Of a stretch of DNA of 64,000 nucleotides, positions 12,851-25,904 are shown piece by piece (position 1 is the first letter of the stretch; every line of letters starts with the position of its first letter). The stretch is from assembly GCA_050084515.1 (NCBI GenBank), contig CM114273.1, positions 32,798,001-32,862,000 of the forward strand. The letters are read 5' to 3'. The notes under the pieces are model-generated. The model was not told where the DNA came from, ran no database searches, and was given only the letters and a program-made list of their open reading frames with translations. The position numbers and the translations under genes were made by a program. This DNA comes from Blasia pusilla (lineage: Eukaryota > Marchantiophyta > Marchantiopsida > Blasiales).

Positions 12851-15780
12851 AACATTCATGAGGAGGTCGCACGCGGAGTTGGTGTGAGGTTTCGCCTCAT
12901 ACCAACTCCCAACAAACTCCAAAAAAAAAATGATCATAGATTAGTCATTTACTCCTTAAATAAGGTTCAGAAAAAACGACAAGAGGTACAATTTATACTC
13001 TGACCTGATTACGATGCGAATGATACTTTTTTTCTATTAATCTACATATCTATTTGTAATCCGTGTTTGCACACTCTATGCATACGTTAGGCCCGGTACT
13101 GTAGCCCTTTTTGTGACTAGTTATTAATTACCGTTGGAGTTTTAGGCCTTTTTCAGGGCCAGGTCTCGAGACTTCCATGCAACCGCCATCGGTTTTTGGC
13201 ACTCCTTTACTCTCTTTTTTTTCTGAGTTCGTTTTCTCGTCAGTCTGCTTGGACTTTTGCAAAATTACTAATATAAGATCATTCTTTTTATTTTACTTTT
13301 TTTAGTTCTGTTGCTTAGCAGAAATTTTCGACCAAATAATTGTCAAGCGGGTCCAACCACAATCTAGACTCTTAGTAATATTTTTCCAGATGGATGGAAA
13401 TCAAAATACTTCATAAATGGAAAATACAATGAAATATTTAAATTAAAATTATAATATTGACAAATAAATATTGAAGATATGTTTTGGCTTAAATATATGA
13501 ATAATCAAGAGATTCTATTTTTTATTTTTACAAATGCTCATCTTTTCCCTTATTAATTTAGAAAGAAATTAGTTCTCCTTATTTTTCCAACTTCCATCTC
13601 TTGACAAGTAAAAAGAAAACCATTCATTTTGATCCAAAGTTTGTATCAAAATAATCTTTAGAAATCCCTTGCAATTAAAGCTTGAAAAGAAACAAAGAAA
13701 TTAAATTCATTTTTATATTTTTGAAGAATAATAAATTCTCTATAATTCAACTGTTATATTTTCCAAATTTTTCTAAATTAATATATATTTTTCCTTCCAA
13801 AATTAACTCGAAATTTAAATTTTATATTTTTCCAAAATATTTAATTAATAAATTGATCGTGAAAACCTCACAAACTGTCCATGAAGATTTCTTACATTTA
13901 AATTTATTTAAATAAGATAACTAAAATATTAATTAAAATATATTTTCCATTCAAATTTTGGTGTAGCATAAGAAAAAATAAAAAACCGAAAAATTTCGCA
14001 CATGGGTTTCATGGGGAGTATTTTAGTCCATGCTAATGGCTTAGTGTAGGCAAAAATTAAACAAAAATTTAAAACAGAAAGGCTTCAGAGGTGGCCTTTG
14101 TTGGGAGCATATAGGCTCACACGTGGCCTTCATTGGGAGCTCTAGCTAGGGCTAACACCCTTAATAGTATGATAATTGAGGAGGGGGGGTTACTTATTTT
14201 TGTAATTCTTTCTTCCCAAAGAAGTGAAACCCCCTCTCTACAAGTCGAAGTCTCAAATGTCCTCTTGTCATAAAAAGTTAAAAGAGGTATAATTTATGGG
14301 AAATTCTCCATGACCTTACATATTTGAATGAGATTTTATTCAACCGGCCATATATTTGAACGAGGGGAGAATCCAACCTTATTTTTTATCAAGGGGAGAT
14401 GACATTTGATTTGCATCCCACACTTGTAAGATCTCTGCTGAAATATGAATCTTGTTGAACTAAATAGCCGTAGTAAGACACTTGTTATCTGACTCGCTTT
14501 GGGATGGCAAATAAATAAAGTTTGATCTCTAACTTGGAGTAGTTGTCGAAGGAAGTGGTGTCTTGGGAACATAAATGGAGGCAATGAAAAATTGAAGGTG
14601 GTGAGAGAACTGGAGGAAGCATCAGCCAAAGAGAGGAAGCATCAACCAAAGATTCTGTCTAGAAACTGGAGCATAACTTGATCACAAACTTGGGCTTATT
14701 TTGGAGGAAACAAAATTTCAAGGTAAATCTTTGTACACACACATTCTGACTAGCAATTATGATCCATTTTGACCTTGTGAATGACATCTCTATCCTTCGT
14801 CCTCTCAGTAAGGCTCCGATCCCATGCCTAAATTTGCAGCAGGGCGGCACGATTCAAAAAATTGGGAAGCTTAGAAATTAGAGAACATCTCATTATTGCG
14901 CAAGGTAGAAATCAATTGGGGAGCACATGTTTGTTTAGGCACCAAGACACCATTGCCACACAGCCTGTCATCGCTCTCCATTTTCTCATCGCGGAAGGAA
15001 CAAACTTTCCGACCGTACGTAGGCGTGTCTTTAGTTATGTCTACTCGATTGCTAAGACTTCCCAATTAGAAGCTCTTGAGTTCTCCGGACATGAACTAGA
15101 GAGTTTTTGGTGGATAAGTGCGGTTAGAACACATCCTGTCGTCCCAAACATGTGCTAGAGATTCAAATCGGTTTTGAGATCGAGGTTTGTATTCATCGGC
15201 GATAGGACATGAAGGTTTGCAATGGTGCACATCTGTGCTACACCTTCTTGTGTTATTTTTGGGTCGATAGGACATGGTGGTCACGGACATCGCTCGGATG
15301 TGCCCAATTAACTCTACTTAGAAGAAGACATGCTCATTTGGATGAAGTGCATGAGTTGCACATGTTGGCGATCTGTTGATAAGGAGTGATGTCAATGGAG
15401 CCAATCGTGAAGGCCATATAAAAGTGAATGAAGATAATGTATATGCCTCGATTCCAAATGTGGGATCTAGAAGGGTTGTGAACTTAAAAAGTTACTCAAT
15501 ATTGCATGTATTTCTAACTTTGAAAAGAAACATATTCTAACCCTTAGGTTGGTAGTTCGTATTGATAGTATGGCTGGCCGTTTTAGTGTTGGATTTATGA
15601 TTGTCAATTTTCGGAATTGCAGTGCTCTATATTAGAAGTGTGAGAGAGTGAAGTATACTAGGTTCATAAGCTCTCCTTTTGGTATGTGTTGTGGGCATGG
15701 TAAGATTCAACTACCATATTTGGCAGCTTCACCTTCTATACTATCATAATTACTTTATGGTATGAGTTAAAATAGTTTCC
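12851..15780. other. AT-rich intergenic region, no gene seen
   Basis: From about 13260 to 14000 the sequence is very AT-rich, and the open frames there are low-complexity. The stretch 14340-15300 has several short open frames with no recognisable family. The 5' end of the Helitron to the right may extend into the last few hundred bases, but no terminus could be placed. Confidence 0.45.
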
Positions 15781-16417
15781 ATTTTTTTGTGTAATGCACG
15801 TGCCTATAATAAGGCTCTTCAATTGGCCTCTACTGAGGCACATGTGACAAAGCTACGAGGTGGTATAGGAAACTTCAAAATGCAAGGTGATGTATATCAT
15901 TCTATTGGACCTCTTCATGCGGAAAGTGGTGCTCCTCCACAATTTGCGCAAATCTATATTCACGATGATGAGCATTAGATGGAACATAGAACATGAATTA
16001 TGAGTGAAGATTATCGGGATCAATTGAGGCCAGAGATCTCAAAGGGATTACAAGATATGCTACATGCTCATAATCTATATGTGGCTCTATTTCGAAATGT
16101 GGCTATTGATCCTTGTAATCCCGACTTCCATATTTTTCTTAAGGGTCGTAAGCGAGGTCTCCATGCAAAATGATACATCTTGCCTATTGCTTTAGAGATT
16201 CCACCTATCTTGCTCGGAGATAGTAGTGAGCCAATAGAAGGACGTGATATTATTGTTCGCTTACATGGAGGAGGGATTCGTCGTCTCTCAGACTTGAATA
16301 AAGCCTATATCCCATTGCACTTTGTTTTGCCTTTTGTTTATGGTGAAGCAGGTTGGCATCCTGGGATAACTTTGCAAGTGCAAGATGATTATAGAGATGA
16401 TCCGCCATTAAAAGAGG

Positions 16418-17092
16418 ATGCATATGAGAATGGAGATGATACTTTACAAGGGGGAATTGAAGGCCAATTTATACCAAGGTATCAAAGATGCCATGACTCA
16501 ACATGATGGTAATGGTGAAGGCACTGGGAGACATATTATCTTACCTTTGTCTTTCATAGGAGGACCTCGTCACATGCATCAATTTTATCATGATGCTATG
16601 GCCATTGTGAGACATTTTGGGAAGCCTGACTACTTTTTTACTATGACTTGGAACCCTAAATGGCCAAAGATTACCTGTGCTGTACTTCATGGGCAATCAG
16701 CGTCTGATCGTTCTGACCTGGTTGTACGTATTTTCCAACAAATGAAGAAGGATTTTTTGAGACTTATATTAGATAAGCATATATTTGGTCAAGTGGTAGG
16801 ATGCATTCATATAGTCAAGTTCCAAACAAGAGGCCTACCACATGTGCATATCCTGAAAATTCTTGCATCTGAGGATAAGCTAAGGATCATCTTTGATTTT
16901 GATGATATTATATCTCTTGAGATTTCCAATCCCATCACTCATCCTATGCTACATTCTTCTGTGAGAAATGTTATGATTCATGGTCCATGTGGAGTAGCAC
17001 ATCGAAATGCACCTTGCACAAACGGATTAAACGACAAAAATATGTTGGAAAGGTTACCCAATGCCCTTTCCATCAATGACAATGGAGAATGA
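16418..17092 (+). pseudogene. Helitron Rep (HUH nuclease) segment
   Basis: This block holds the conserved Rep region: GRHIILPLSFIGGPRHM, then DYFFTMTWNPKWPKI, then RGLPHVHIL. The His-hydrophobic-His metal site is intact at 16841-16849. The matching tyrosine motif KYFHKYVYKG lies downstream at 17357-17383 after a probable intron and an in-frame TAA near 17285. In Helitrons this domain nicks and joins one strand during rolling-circle transposition. The pieces look well conserved, but the whole is not contiguous. Confidence 0.85.
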
Positions 17093-18804
17093 GCATGGAT
17101 ATCCTATTGATAAGAGATAATTCATTGGTTTTGTTTTGTTTTGTTTCATTTAATGCTCTGCTTTTAGTATGCTATGTATTTTCCCCAACTACTAACATGT
17201 TTCTATATGTGTTTATGTAGGCGTGATAATGGCAGATTGATTAATAAGTCAAATCATGACTTCAATAATCTTTTGGTGGTTATATAAAATCCAATGTTAT
17301 GTACTTTATTTGATTGTCATATCAATTTGGAGCTGACAAATAGCATCTTGGCAATAAAGTACTTTCATAAGTATGTGTACAAGGGATCTGATGCCACATC
17401 ATATACTTTGGAAAATACTACATCAGGCAAGGATACTATTGATGAGACACTATTATATTTTTATGCAAGGTATTTTGATCCCTTCTTTCTTTCAAGATCT
17501 CCCTATTTTTTCCTATTATATTGTCTCTGACTCTACCAATATTTATATTCTTTGATATGAAGGTGCGTTTCTTCTTGAGAAGCATGTTGGAAAATCTTCA
17601 AGTTTAGTCTAAATGCAGAGAAATCAAGTATTGTGAGATTTGTTTATTCATCTTCCATACAGTCAAATGGTATATTTTCATGGGCAAGATTCATTGGGTA
17701 ATGTTGTGGAGCAAACTAAGGAAACCACTCTCACTCAATGGTTTGCAGCAAATGTTTTCGATTCGACTACGTGACAACAACTTTATTTGGAATTCCCTTC
17801 TCACTACTCTTGGAATAAGAAGCGATGGCATCTGCATAAACGTGCATGAAAAGGATGTGGACATCCTATTGGACGTTTGTATATGACAAACCAAGGTAAT
17901 CTTTATATTCTATATTAAGATACAATTATTAAGGCAAAATTTGAGTTAATGTTATAAACACATTCATGCTTTCTTCTTAGTACTTTTTTTTTGTGCTAAT
18001 CCTAGCTAAAGGGGAGAGTCATTGGTTAGGATTACTTCTCCATCAAGTGAGAGGAGCTCAATCATATCAAGGTTTGAGAACTATTGATGGTATAGTTTAT
18101 CCTACCTTCAAAGAGATTGCTATTCATATGGGACTTATGGAAAATGATAGAGAGATATTTTCTTGCTTTCAAGAGGTGGTTTTTATTTACACTAGCTATT
18201 ATTACGTATACTCTTTGCCATCATTCTTCTATATAATCTTCTCTTTTGGCTATGGTGTGGGAACATTTTTTTGTTCCATTAACACAAAATGTTTAACACC
18301 AAAGGCGTAAGATAATATGCATGCCTTTTGTTAGGTCAATTTTATTCTTCTTTCTTTTTTGAGTTTTTAAGGAACTTCTATATTTCTTCATTGTAACAGA
18401 GAATTGAAATTTTGAACCTTCCATTGGATATTCACATTATTAATATTATGTTATTTGATGTCCTTCACCATCTTCAAGATCATGGTAAACGTATGGCGGA
18501 CTTCCACGACATGCCTCAACTAAATTTCCAACCTCATAATTTATCTATTTCGCGCTTAGAAGAAGAAGAGCTCTCCTACGATCATGATATGCTTTGCAAA
18601 CGTGTCAGAACACAAGAGATATCTTTAAATGATGGACAACAAGCTATTTGGGATGTTATTTGTAATGTTTTTCATGATATCTTATAGGATGCGCCACCTT
18701 CTGTAAGTGAATATTATGTATACAAAATTTTTATATAATTTGTGTACTCTTTAAATTACTTTAAGTTTTAAACCTTTTTTAAGTGTTTTTTTGTAACTAA
18801 AAAC

Positions 18805-19790
18805 ATGGATTTTCATGCAAAACTTTTCTTTATCAATGGATCTGGCGGAACGCGAAAAACTTTTTTGTACAACCTTCTTCTTGCAATAGTATGTAGCAAA
18901 GATCATATAGCTCTTGCACTTGCATGTTTGGGGATTGTTGCTTTATTATTGGATGGAGGTCATATTGCTCATTCTCGATTCAAGATTCCTATCCACGTAC
19001 ATGAAAACTCCACTTGCAAGTAAGTCTAGATTTAAGATTTTTTTTTTTCTTTTACTTTCTAATTATAGCATGCATGTAATTGTTATGCTCTTAGATTTAT
19101 CCTTCATAAATGTTCCTCATCTATTTTCTAGCTTATCGGTCAATAGTCATATGGCTCGCCTTATACAAAGTCAAAGTTGATTGTGTGGAATGAAGATCCT
19201 ATGACCCATCGTCATGCATTCGAGGTCGTTAATCGTACTTTCCAAGATATCATGGCTTTGATGGATCCTCGAGTACGAGACTTGCCTTTTGGGGGGGAAA
19301 TAGTTTTATTCAATGGTGACTTTCGACAACTTCTACCGGTTGTTTGTCATGGAGATCATACCACAGTTGTGTGTGCAACACTTAAGAGATCTCTTATTTG
19401 ATTTGACATGAGATTATTGAAACTCACTACCAGCATGAGAGTTAATACTTTACAAGGTATTTAAGAATGAACCTAATCTTTTGCCTTTTTCTTTTCATCT
19501 GGTTTTTTGTTTCTTTTAAATATGCACTTATTCCTTCATCTTATATTTATTTGTAGGATATGCACGAGAAGAGCAAGAAGCGTTTGTAATGTGGTTATAA
19601 GAGGTAGGAGAAGGTCATGTACCATTATATTTTGACCTTGAAGAGGATTTTATACAAGTCACGCATGCGATAATTGTTAAAACCACAAGGATCAATGATC
19701 TCATTGACATTGTTTATGGACACAATATTAATAAGTGGAGTGATAGTGATTTCTTGAGAGATACATCCATTTTTTCGACCAAGAATACTA
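18805..19790 (+). pseudogene. Helitron Pif1-type helicase segment with altered Walker motifs
   Basis: The Walker A motif at 18838-18861 reads GSGGTRKT where the family has GTGKT, so the second Gly is Arg. The Walker B region near 19178-19200 reads VWNEDPM where the family usually has a DE pair followed by AP. Motif III, GDFRQLLPVV, is intact at about 19317-19346. A further block at about 19560-19790 (AREEQEAF..W, then a stop) matches the helicase C-terminal half. With both ATP-binding motifs changed and several stops, an active helicase is not expected. Confidence 0.8.
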
Positions 19791-19800
19791 TGGGCTAGAG

Positions 19801-21830
19801 TTGGATCCAAAATGGATGAATATATTCCTAGCATGGAGGCCGGTACGAAAAACCCCACGCTTGTGGAAAGTCTCCATGGTACCAAGAAGGGCAACCACAA
19901 GCTGGACGACATTTGATGCTATTGCGAGACATCTCATATTTTCCAACTCTCCTAGATTACCCCCGACATTCTTCAAGCCATCGCATGCTCACAGCCTATT
20001 TCTTAGGTGCCCACCATTCCAATATGGAAAAATGGCATGCGATGGATCCTCGATCAACCTTCCCACCATACAAACAACACCAAGATATGAAATACTCGTA
20101 AACAACTCCTCTTGCATCATCGATTTTCTACATCTTGATAGAGATGATTCCTTATACACCTTCATGCAATAGTATATTTCTTCCCTAAAGCCACGGGTTA
20201 AATTTATTTTACAATGATACACAATTTTGTGTAAACTAGTTCCCACGATATCGCTCCAATCATGTCCTACTACTACATTCTTATCGAAAATCAATATTAT
20301 TGTACATAAAATTGTCAATGTCAATCCCTCAGAAGTACTACATCCCTTGAAAAGATGTTGAGCACTTCTTAACTCTTTACAAAATCTTTTTAGGAGAGGT
20401 GACTTTGCTCCTTATCCTTATATGTCTTGAGATTGATATACGCTCTCTCCAGGTTAACACCTTGTTGGGAAAAAAATTTAGTTAACCTACCAGCCTCCGC
20501 GGCATCCACTTCCCAGAAAAATGCCTTTGCCACTCTTTTGTTATATCTCTATAATTCCAAAGTGAAGTCATGGAAACCATCCATACCCCCTTGAAATCTA
20601 GGATTGACTCTTATCTAAAGAAAGCATGAAAAACCAGTCTAAACATGCCTCTCCTACAACCATGTTGAAATTATTCCTCGAATTTGCTCTTTGCCTCTTG
20701 GCACCAAGGTTGGATTGGTTTCAATTCTCTCTTGCTCTCGATGACCCAATCCCACTAGACATTTCCCTCGGACAAGAAGATAAAAAAATATTTTAAAAAT
20801 ATAAGGGAAAGAAATATACAGATTGAGATAAGAAAATACCAAAAATATAATGACGCGAGTTGCTAAAACATTGGCTCATAATCTACAGGCGCGTGAATGA
20901 TGGAACGGCGGTCTAATTTTAGGGTAAGGCACTCAAAGGGAATAGATAGATATGGGTGTGCTTAGATAAGGTTCATTGATCACCTCCACATCCCCAATGT
21001 GGTAAGGAGAATCAATGAAACAAATCAAAACACTCATGTCTATGAATTGGAAATCTCAAAATCACCAAACAAGTTAAGTCAAACAAGATATTTCCACACT
21101 CACAAACACTCACCGAATGTGGAGTCAATTGGAGTTTCTTAAGGATGCAACAAGGAGCCCAAATATCCAAGTTGGTCCCAAATAAAATCCAAGTACCCCC
21201 AAAAGGCACCCAAGGGATCTCTCCAAAATTCCTACTCATCTTGAAAGCCCTTAGCCATCAAGGCGCCATAAAATTTTGGAGCCTAATCCAAAATATCACT
21301 GAAAATTGGATAATCTGGGAAATTAATGATAATTAGGTTATTAACCCCTTAACCCCACCCCCATATGTACATTTTTGGGGCCCCTCCCCTTATGGGTTTT
21401 ATGCAAAAAGGAGATAAGGGTAAGGGAGGGGAGTGGGGCCAAGTTCAAACTTGGCCCCAACCACTCCTAGGCCGCCTCCGGTCCCCGCAGGGGCGGGGGG
21501 ACTCCCGGGCTTGCATGTGGGCCCGAGGGGAGAGCCGTCACAGGAGGGCGGGCGAGCTAGTGGGCCCGCCTCTAGGCTCGGACACAAGCTCTTGGTCCTA
21601 CATGCATGCTCCGTCGCGGGTTGTACGCGGGTCCAACCAAAAAACATGCATCGGGTGTGATGCACACTGGCCAGGCAAGGATGGAATGCTCGCCCTACGG
21701 GCCCAAGTGCAGCTGTGGGCAACAAGGGATCATGGATCCCGTATCTAGGCCTGCACGGACATATATGTCCTCGCGAAGGACATATGTCCACTGACACGGA
21801 AAAGTTTGCAGACAAGGACTTTGTCCACGT
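19801..21830. other. region without a recognised gene
   Basis: No family could be recognised in 19801-21360. From about 21360 to 21830 it is GC-rich and holds a short perfect inverted repeat at 21435-21458 (11-base arms GGGGCCAAGTT, 2-base spacer). This may be the flank or the LTR of the element fragment that follows, but no LTR ends could be defined. Confidence 0.4.
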
Positions 21831-21834
21831 GGAA

Positions 21835-23250
21835 CCTTGGTGGCCGCATCGCACCCTCTCGATCGCGGAGCCGCACCATCATTGGGGAGTAGAGCATATG
21901 TTGCTATTGATAAGGTATGCCATTGAGTGTCGCATCCCATTTCCGAGTGCCGTGCCATTTGTAGTTGTTCTTTGCCGCGAGTGTTGCATCGTATATCAAG
22001 GAGATTTAAGCATCGATAGTACTAGAGGAGTTTGACCTACTGATTGGAGGAGTTTGTCTTCACGACTGAGTTGGGATCAAGGTTTGAAATTTCTGAGAAG
22101 CAACATCGATATTATTTTTGGGTTACCCATTCAGGTCTTTTGCCCTACACGTATGAGGGAATTTTGGGTATTGGACAATTATTTGGGATATTGGGTTTTG
22201 CGCTCATGTAGAGAGTATAATTGATGCATGGGTTTAGGGAACATAGACATGCGTGGGATGTCCAGAGTTGAGGGTATGTTCCATTGATAAGATGATAGAT
22301 CATTCGATTTTCCGCACCACGCTTCTTGTTGCCTCATACTTCATGCCTTAGTGAGAGGGAGTGTAGATTGACTGCCGCATATGTTAAGGTTGAGTGATTG
22401 AGGGATTTCTCGTGAGGTTGTGAGTTATCGTGTAAGAGGGGCACGAGGATTATCACAGCGTCCTTTCGAGACTTTGAGAGATGAGATGGTGGATGTGAGA
22501 GAAGCTCTAGAGGGTTTACACAGAGTGGCGCAAGATTTTGAGGGTCTCTACATGAGGGACCACCTCGATCTCCTTCTGTGTCGTCGTTAGATAAGGGCAA
22601 GATTGTAGAGGAGTTTCCTAGTGCATCAGCACACATAGTGAGTGGTCTTGCCACTGGGAGTTGGACAACCGGGATAGAGGACCACGATGGTTTTCGGGTG
22701 CTATAGGCACTATAGAGTTGCACGACTTCATTGCTGAGAGGGCCCTGTTTTAGAGCAAGAGCTCAGACATCTTTGGAGCAGGGTCTCACCCCCATCTTTG
22801 GTGAACCAACTTGGTGCCACATGAGGTGTTAAAGAGGGCTTATGCAAGAATGGAGCGCCCCTTTCATTTGTTGGTGGATTCTATACTTGATGTTGGTCGT
22901 CAATCACAACCAGCGAGGCATGGTGATTGATCGTCGTTGACTATGGTCAACAGGATTGGCTTGCCACGGGCAGCCTTTCCCACTTTTTTGAGTTTCTCCG
23001 ATTCCTACACATTCAAGGAGCCCGGGTTTTTCTTGGTTTGGGATGACCTACTACAACGGTTGGTGGAGCCCAATGCCGATACGCGAGAGCAAATGATGGG
23101 ATTTCCCACATGAATGATGGGTGTACCGTCACTATCAGAGGCATCACAAAGAAATATCTCAGGTTAGGAGATGGACCAGAACTTCATGGCATGGATCATC
23201 ACCTTAGGAATAGCTCAGCAATGTCGTTTGAGTATGCGATAGATCACATC
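21835..23250 (+). mobile_element. deleted copy of the DNA-methyltransferase Ty3/gypsy element
   Basis: Read on the plus strand this matches the minus strand of the 36.7-44.6 kb element in three successive parts: the leader (about 21840-22330 against 44600-44080), the start of gag (about 22330-22740 against 43960-43620) and then, after a jump, the C-terminal half of the DNA methyltransferase (about 22783-23240 against 40450-40040). The segment between, covering most of gag, the protease and methyltransferase motifs I to VI, is deleted. The methyltransferase part keeps VPHEVLKRAYARMERP and TREQMMGFPT. Many differences from the other copy are CG to TG or CA changes, typical of decayed methylated DNA. 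Confidence 0.82.
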
Positions 23251-23344
23251 CTCAAACGGGATTCCCGCGGGGTCGCACATATTTTTGCCCTATGTTCTAA
23301 GGGTGCGAATTATAATGGAGTCCCATGAATCTCATCCGTTAGAT

Positions 23345-23345
<1 letters not shown>

Positions 23346-23407
<62 letters not shown>
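23346..23407. repeat. (AG)n microsatellite
   Basis: About 60 bases of uninterrupted AG repeat, ending in a short GGGAGGGAGGG stretch. Confidence 0.97.
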
Positions 23408-23409
<2 letters not shown>

Positions 23410-23412
<3 letters not shown>

Positions 23413-24585
23413 AGGGATTAGAGATGGTGGTGCGGTGAGTTGAAGAGCACAGATGATGGAAGAGTAGAGCAGCGATGGTCATTTTCATGCACTCAATCTC
23501 TGTCTATATGTGTGTCTAAGCGGCTCGCGGGGTTCAAGTAGATCCATCGACAAGGTTGGGAGCGATTGATTGAAGATGTTGTGGGGCTCTCTGAATGGAT
23601 TGAAGAATTATGGGTCGCTCAAGGGCCTTACCTTTGTTTGGATTCCTCCACGCTAAATTGATGGAGTAGATCTCTCTCTCGCACACACACAATTCAGAGC
23701 CCCAACCAAACGAAAAACTTGTTCTTCTTCGCTCTCTCATATTGAGCGCACATTCAAGGCATTTACTGCGATCTTCTTGGCCTCAACAAAAACTTTCTTC
23801 CTCCTCCGATTGTGTCCATTTGTGCTCTGGTCTCAGGTCATGGAAATCCATCGAAGCAAAGGCCTTGGCAAGATTGCGGTAGTCTTGCTTGCGGACAGAA
23901 GGGAAGGAGGGAGGGAGTGCTGGCTGGCTGGAAATTTTATTTGGCGCTGATGCGTAGCACTAGCATTCTTACTAGTTGATATTATTTCAAGAAGGGGCAC
24001 CTATTCCTCCATGAAGATCACTTACATCCAATTAGAAATGGCCATTTTCCAAATATGTCTTCAACTCTCTTGTGGTTGCGAGGAAAATCAAAAATTTTGC
24101 AAGGAGAAATCAAAATAATAATGCGAGAGCATGGTTCTTAAATAAAGTAACTAGTGGACAACCTTTACATTGCACGGGAGTGAAGGGACTCATCATATTG
24201 GACACAAAATATTTTTCTTGTTGCCCGTAGAGGGGGAAACATTTTCTTGCTGCATAGTTGCCACATGTCAAGCAAAGAGTTGTTTGCAAATCAAGAAGGC
24301 ACTCTCCAATAATAATATAGATTATACACCTATTCATAAGCAGGAAGCCTTCTTAGTATGGAGAAGGTCAAGCTTCCGTATTACCATATTTACTTTTTCC
24401 TTCAATGTTCGACGCATTGGCATGTAATAAGTGTTTCAAGTGTAGAGACAAATATGGCATGCACATAAGCATTGTTATACAACATTTATCATTGTTTCCA
24501 TCCACACACTCATGAAATGGGACATCATTCCCAATCATGGAATCCAAACACACAAACAATCATGTATCAAACACGACTCCAATAA
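23410..24585. other. no gene seen
   Basis: Unremarkable sequence between the microsatellite and the LTR-like repeat; open frames are short and without recognisable motifs. Confidence 0.4.
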
Positions 24586-24589
24586 ATTT

Positions 24590-24900
24590 AGAAATTAGAT
24601 ATCTCTCTCAACCAAAGAGGATTATGAGTACGCAACCATATGGAAGAGGGTTAAAGAAAAAGAGAATGAGTTCTCCAATCTTTCTTTTAGGTACATCCTT
24701 TCTATCTCTTCTCTCATTAGTTATCTATACACATATGTCACTCTCTAAATTCTAACCTACTATAATACCTCAATAGACACTTCCCAAAATGGAAATTTAA
24801 TGAGCTCAAAATAAGAAGTGTACTTAAAATAGTAAGTTCCTAAAAATAACAACATATGAGTCCAAAGCAAAATTAAAAGCTAATGTATTCATTGAGGTTA
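24590..24900. repeat. old LTR-like repeat related to those at 36 and 53 kb
   Basis: Shares with 36200-36450 and 53290-53530 the block AAAGAGAATGAG-TCTCC, then the cluster CACTTCC-AAAATGGAA, ACTTAAAATAGTAAGTTCCT and ATATGAGTCCAAAGC, in the same order and direction. It is much more AT-rich than the other two copies, as expected if it is older and has lost methylated cytosines. Confidence 0.55.
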
Positions 24901-25904
24901 CCCTCCTCATTAAGAGGTCATAGCAAGTTTACCATAACTAGCATCCAACCTCCTTGGATATATCGTATCATAACACTCTGCCCCAGTAAAAAATAAATTG
25001 AAACCATAAATTTCTCTAAATTTTACCTTCTCTTTAACACTTAGATAAGAATGTGACATATGCACTTGGAAAATAGCAACATTTGAATGCCGGTAGCAAT
25101 GTAGGTAAGCTTTGGTGTCCTAATCAAGAGTTGAAAGAAGTTGATAAGGACATGGGCAAGGACTCAAGGAGAGACATAGCGACATTCAAGTCATAAGGTA
25201 AATTGATTTTCAGTTCTCTCTAAGCCAAATGTCTTGCATTAATTTTAAATCCTATCTCTAAATGGTAGCACTTGATAGCAACACTTCAAATTTTTTAATC
25301 TTCACAATGTACAATGGTATCTATATCAATCACAAACCTCAAATTCTCTTAAGTAATGGATCCTTATAGGATATTAGCAATCCGTCTGCCCTTATACTTT
25401 GATCTTCCAAGCAGAGCAATGGCAAAGTTTCATGCACATTACTTGTGATACATTACAAGCATCCTACTGAAAAGTTTCACGTCTACACTAGAGAGATAGG
25501 GATGAGATGATACTTTGAAATTTTGTTAGTAGAACCTCCACATCTTTAAGACTAATAGAGACATCCATCACACCTTCATACTCAGAGATTTCAACCCACA
25601 TGAGCTTGCTATTTGTCCCAACATTCCTAAGATCATTCGATTTTGGAGATCCGTTAAATTATTTTAAGGTAAAGAGAATTTTAAATTCCTCGTCATTTCA
25701 ATAGAGTATAAATAACCAACGTTGAGCGCTTTGAGAGGGTTGGGAAAGAAAGTAATTAGTAAATGTTATCCACGTGTGGAGGAGGCATGGATAACCAAAA
25801 TGCAAAGGAAAAAAAAAAAGGGAGTGTGTGTAGGGGGTGTTAGTGTTGAATGTGAAATTATGACCTTGAAATCAGCTCGCCGGCTTGTCGCCTACTCTGC
25901 GTGC
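24901..25904. other. no gene seen
   Basis: AT-rich intergenic sequence up to the left end of the inverted-repeat element at 25905. No coding potential recognised. Confidence 0.4.

Larger units (their letters stand above)
15781..19800 (+). mobile_element. degenerate Helitron (Rep/helicase transposon)
   Basis: A chain of plus-strand coding blocks follows the order of a plant Helitron RepHel protein: the Helitron-like N-terminal domain (15787-15975, with YHSIGPLHAESGAPPQFAQIY), its continuation (about 16180-16390), the HUH Rep core (about 16510-16860), the two-tyrosine motif (17357-17383), a linker block with a RGAQSYQGLRTIDG motif (about 18040-18150), a pre-helicase block (18412-18684) and SF1B/Pif1-type helicase blocks (18805-19020, 19177-19400, 19560-19790). 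AT-rich spacers between several blocks carry GT- and AG-like edges and look like introns, for example the spacer ending TTTATGTAG before 17221. Stop codons and frame changes show it cannot make a full protein. The 5' TC and 3' CTRR ends were not identified. Confidence 0.85.

Noticed and set aside
13440-13920. Lys/Asn/Phe/Ile-rich open frame in AT-rich sequence, possibly organellar
   Set aside because: Low-complexity composition without any domain; no organellar genes nearby.
14862-15158. 98-residue plus-strand open frame left of the Helitron
   Set aside because: No recognisable motif, and an open frame of similar length on the opposite strand.
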